From assembly GCA_947377705.1 (NCBI GenBank), contig CANCGU010000140.1, forward strand, positions 1-7,027: DNA of 7,027 nucleotides. The letters are read 5' to 3'. A program made the position numbers and the translations under genes. Source of the DNA: Comamonadaceae bacterium (GTDB taxonomy: Bacteria; Pseudomonadota; Gammaproteobacteria; Burkholderiales; Burkholderiaceae). Below the pieces are notes generated by a model, which ran no database searches, was not told the origin of the DNA, and saw nothing but the letters and a program-made list of their open reading frames with translations. Positions within the stretch are counted from its first letter, which is position 1, and every line of letters starts with the position of its first letter. Below, piece by piece: positions 5,931-7,027 of the stretch.

Positions 5931-6356
5931 TCAGGCGCGGCCGACGATGGACGCAGTGGCCATCAACTCTTCCAGCAACGCGAACGACACACTGCCAGAC
6001 ACACCGTAGGGGTCGAGTTCAGGTGTTTCGGAGTACTTCAACACGATGGATGGGTTGAGTTTGTCGAGGCGCACATGACCCATGGTCCAACCACCAAAGC
6101 GCCGCTCGGTGATTTCTTGATAGTCCAAGATGACCACATCTTTGTGGCGCGGGTCTTTGACGATGTGGGTGTAAAGCGCGTTGACTTGGTTACGGCCACC
6201 TTCGATGGCTTGCAAGTAAATGCCGCCACCAAAACACAGCACGCCGGTGATGCCGTTGCTGATGTTGTGCTCACGCGAGCTGTTGAGAATAGATTCTGTC
6301 TCTTCTGGGGTTTCGGGTTTGACCGAACGGCTGACGTATAGCAAACGAACCAACAT
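5931..6356 (-). CDS. Short BLUF-domain blue-light photoreceptor
   Basis: This 141-residue protein is almost entirely a BLUF domain (about 2-95) plus a C-terminal cap of roughly 45 residues. Such proteins bind FAD non-covalently and signal blue light by rearranging hydrogen bonds around the flavin. The key residues are all present: Y7, N31, Q49, W90 and M92. Their spacing from Y7 (+24, +42, +83, +85) is the same as Y21, N45, Q63, W104 and M106 of AppA. Other family features are GITGVLCFGGGIYLQAIEGG (35-54), a VNALYTHIVKDPRHKDV segment (58-74) and RRFGGWTMG (85-93). There is no attached output domain such as EAL, so it probably acts through a partner protein or oligomer change, as PixD does. 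The ATG at 6356-6354 has AAGGA 8 nt upstream, and that site overlaps the folE stop codon. It is therefore very likely co-expressed with folE. Confidence 0.93.
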   Translation of the reverse strand: MLVRLLYVSRSVKPETPEETESILNSSREHNISNGITGVLCFGGGIYLQAIEGGRNQVNALYTHIVKDPRHKDVVILDYQEITERRFGGWTMGHVRLDKLNPSIVLKYSETPELDPYGVSGSVSFALLEELMATASIVGRA

Positions 6357-6364
6357 GGCATTTA

Positions 6365-6369
6365 TCCTT
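6365..6369 (-). promoter_or_regulatory. BLUF-gene ribosome binding site overlapping the folE stop
   Basis: On the minus strand AAGGA (6369-6365) follows and overlaps the folE TAA (6370-6368) and sits 8 nt before the BLUF ATG. It fixes the BLUF start over another ATG at 6361-6359 in a different frame, and shows that ribosomes finishing folE end at the BLUF initiation site. Confidence 0.7.
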
Positions 6370-7027
6370 ATTTTGGAATCAGAGACAAGAACTCACGACG
6401 CAAGTTGGGGTCTTTCAAGAAGGCGCCGCGCATGACCGAGTTGATCATCTTGCTGTCCATGTCTTTCACGCCGCGCCATGACATGCAGAAGTGGCTGGCT
6501 TCCATGACGATGGCCAAGCCATCAGGCTGTGTTTTTTCTTGAATGAGGTCGGCCAGTTGGACCACGGCCTCTTCTTGAATTTGGGGGCGCCCCATGACCC
6601 ATTCGGCCAAGCGTGCGTATTTGGACAAACCAATCACGTTGGTGCGCTCATTGGGTAGCACACCAATCCAAATCTTGCCAATCACGGGGCAGAAGTGGTG
6701 GCTGCACGCGCTGCGCACGGTGATGGGGCCGACGATCATCAGCTCGTTGAGGTGCTCGGCGTTGGGAAATTCGGTGATGGCGGGGGCTTGCACATAGCGG
6801 CCTTTGAAGACCTCTTGCAAGTACATCTTGGCCACGCGGCGGGCGGTGTCGCCGGTGTTGTGGTCGTGTTGGGTGTCGATCACCAAGCTGTCGAGCACGC
6901 CTTGCATTTTGCTTGCCACTTCGTCCAGCAACACCTCTAACTCACCGGGTTGGATGAACTCGGCAATGTTGTCATTGGAGTGGAAGCGCTTACGTGAAGC
7001 GGCAATGCGCTCGCGAATCTTGACAGA
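6368..7027 (-). CDS. folE: GTP cyclohydrolase I, 5' end cut off by window edge
   Basis: The visible 219 residues run in frame from the right edge of the window, so the true N-terminus lies outside. FolE is cytoplasmic and converts GTP to 7,8-dihydroneopterin triphosphate, the first step of tetrahydrofolate synthesis. The zinc site is present: C108 and H111 in SACSHHFCPVIG, and C181 in ASHFCMSWRGV (visible numbering). The substrate-pocket segments NELMIVGPITVRS, GLSKYARLAEW and RPQIQEEAVVQLADL are intact, and the protein ends NLRREFLSLIPK. Upstream of the core, residues such as IRERIAASRKRFHSNDNIAEF match the N-terminal helices I recall from Burkholderiales FolE. The GTG at 6934-6932 is an internal Val codon (V32), not the start. 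It is the first visible gene of a minus-strand run continuing into the BLUF, EamA and DUF429 genes; its promoter is beyond the window. Confidence 0.96.
   Translation of the reverse strand, partial: SVKIRERIAASRKRFHSNDNIAEFIQPGELEVLLDEVASKMQGVLDSLVIDTQHDHNTGDTARRVAKMYLQEVFKGRYVQAPAITEFPNAEHLNELMIVGPITVRSACSHHFCPVIGKIWIGVLPNERTNVIGLSKYARLAEWVMGRPQIQEEAVVQLADLIQEKTQPDGLAIVMEASHFCMSWRGVKDMDSKMINSVMRGAFLKDPNLRREFLSLIPK

Noticed and set aside
6368..6934. FolE starting at the GTG at 6934
   Set aside because: The conserved N-terminal helices continue in frame to the window edge, so this GTG is an internal valine codon.

Overview
This window looks like a chromosomal segment of a betaproteobacterium, most likely order Burkholderiales and plausibly a freshwater Comamonadaceae. 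That is an inference. It rests on the FolE sequence, which reads like the Burkholderiales form, on the moderate to high but uneven GC content, and on the presence of a short BLUF photoreceptor. No database search was possible.

Layout, left to right. (1) 1-486, minus strand: a secreted staphylococcal-nuclease-like nuclease, cut off at its 3' end by the window edge. (2) 487-561: a 75-bp divergent promoter region holding an inverted repeat. (3) 562-2244, plus strand: a SulP-family anion transporter with a C-terminal STAS domain. (4) 2241-2854, minus strand: a HicA-type toxin and HicB-type antitoxin pair. The two genes overlap by 4 nt, and hicB also overlaps the sulP stop codon tail to tail by 4 nt. 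(5) 2855-2895: a short divergent promoter region carrying a near-perfect LexA (SOS) box. (6) 2896-4200, plus strand: a Y-family (UmuC/DinB-like) DNA polymerase that starts 3 bp after that box. (7) 4206-7027, minus strand: a compact four-gene run transcribed right to left, folE (GTP cyclohydrolase I, 5' end outside the window), a BLUF blue-light sensor, an EamA/DMT transporter and a DUF429 protein. Gaps in this run are 11 nt and 19 nt, and the last junction is a 4-nt ATGA overlap.

How the parts fit. The polymerase is very probably SOS-induced translesion synthesis machinery. Because the LexA box is palindromic and lies between two divergent starts, the hicAB module may also respond to DNA damage. 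The folE to DUF429 run looks like one transcript. It links pterin/folate synthesis, flavin-based light sensing, a drug/metabolite-type transporter and a predicted RNase H-like protein of unknown role. The linkage is real in the sequence, but any shared pathway is speculation.

The window is almost fully coding. No stretch over 300 bases lacks a gene, and I see no tRNA, rRNA, insertion sequence, CRISPR array or convincing hairpin-plus-T-tract terminator. The most notable points are the SOS box shared between a polymerase and a toxin-antitoxin module, the HicA variant lacking the usual GSH histidine, and the folE-BLUF-EamA-DUF429 gene cluster.
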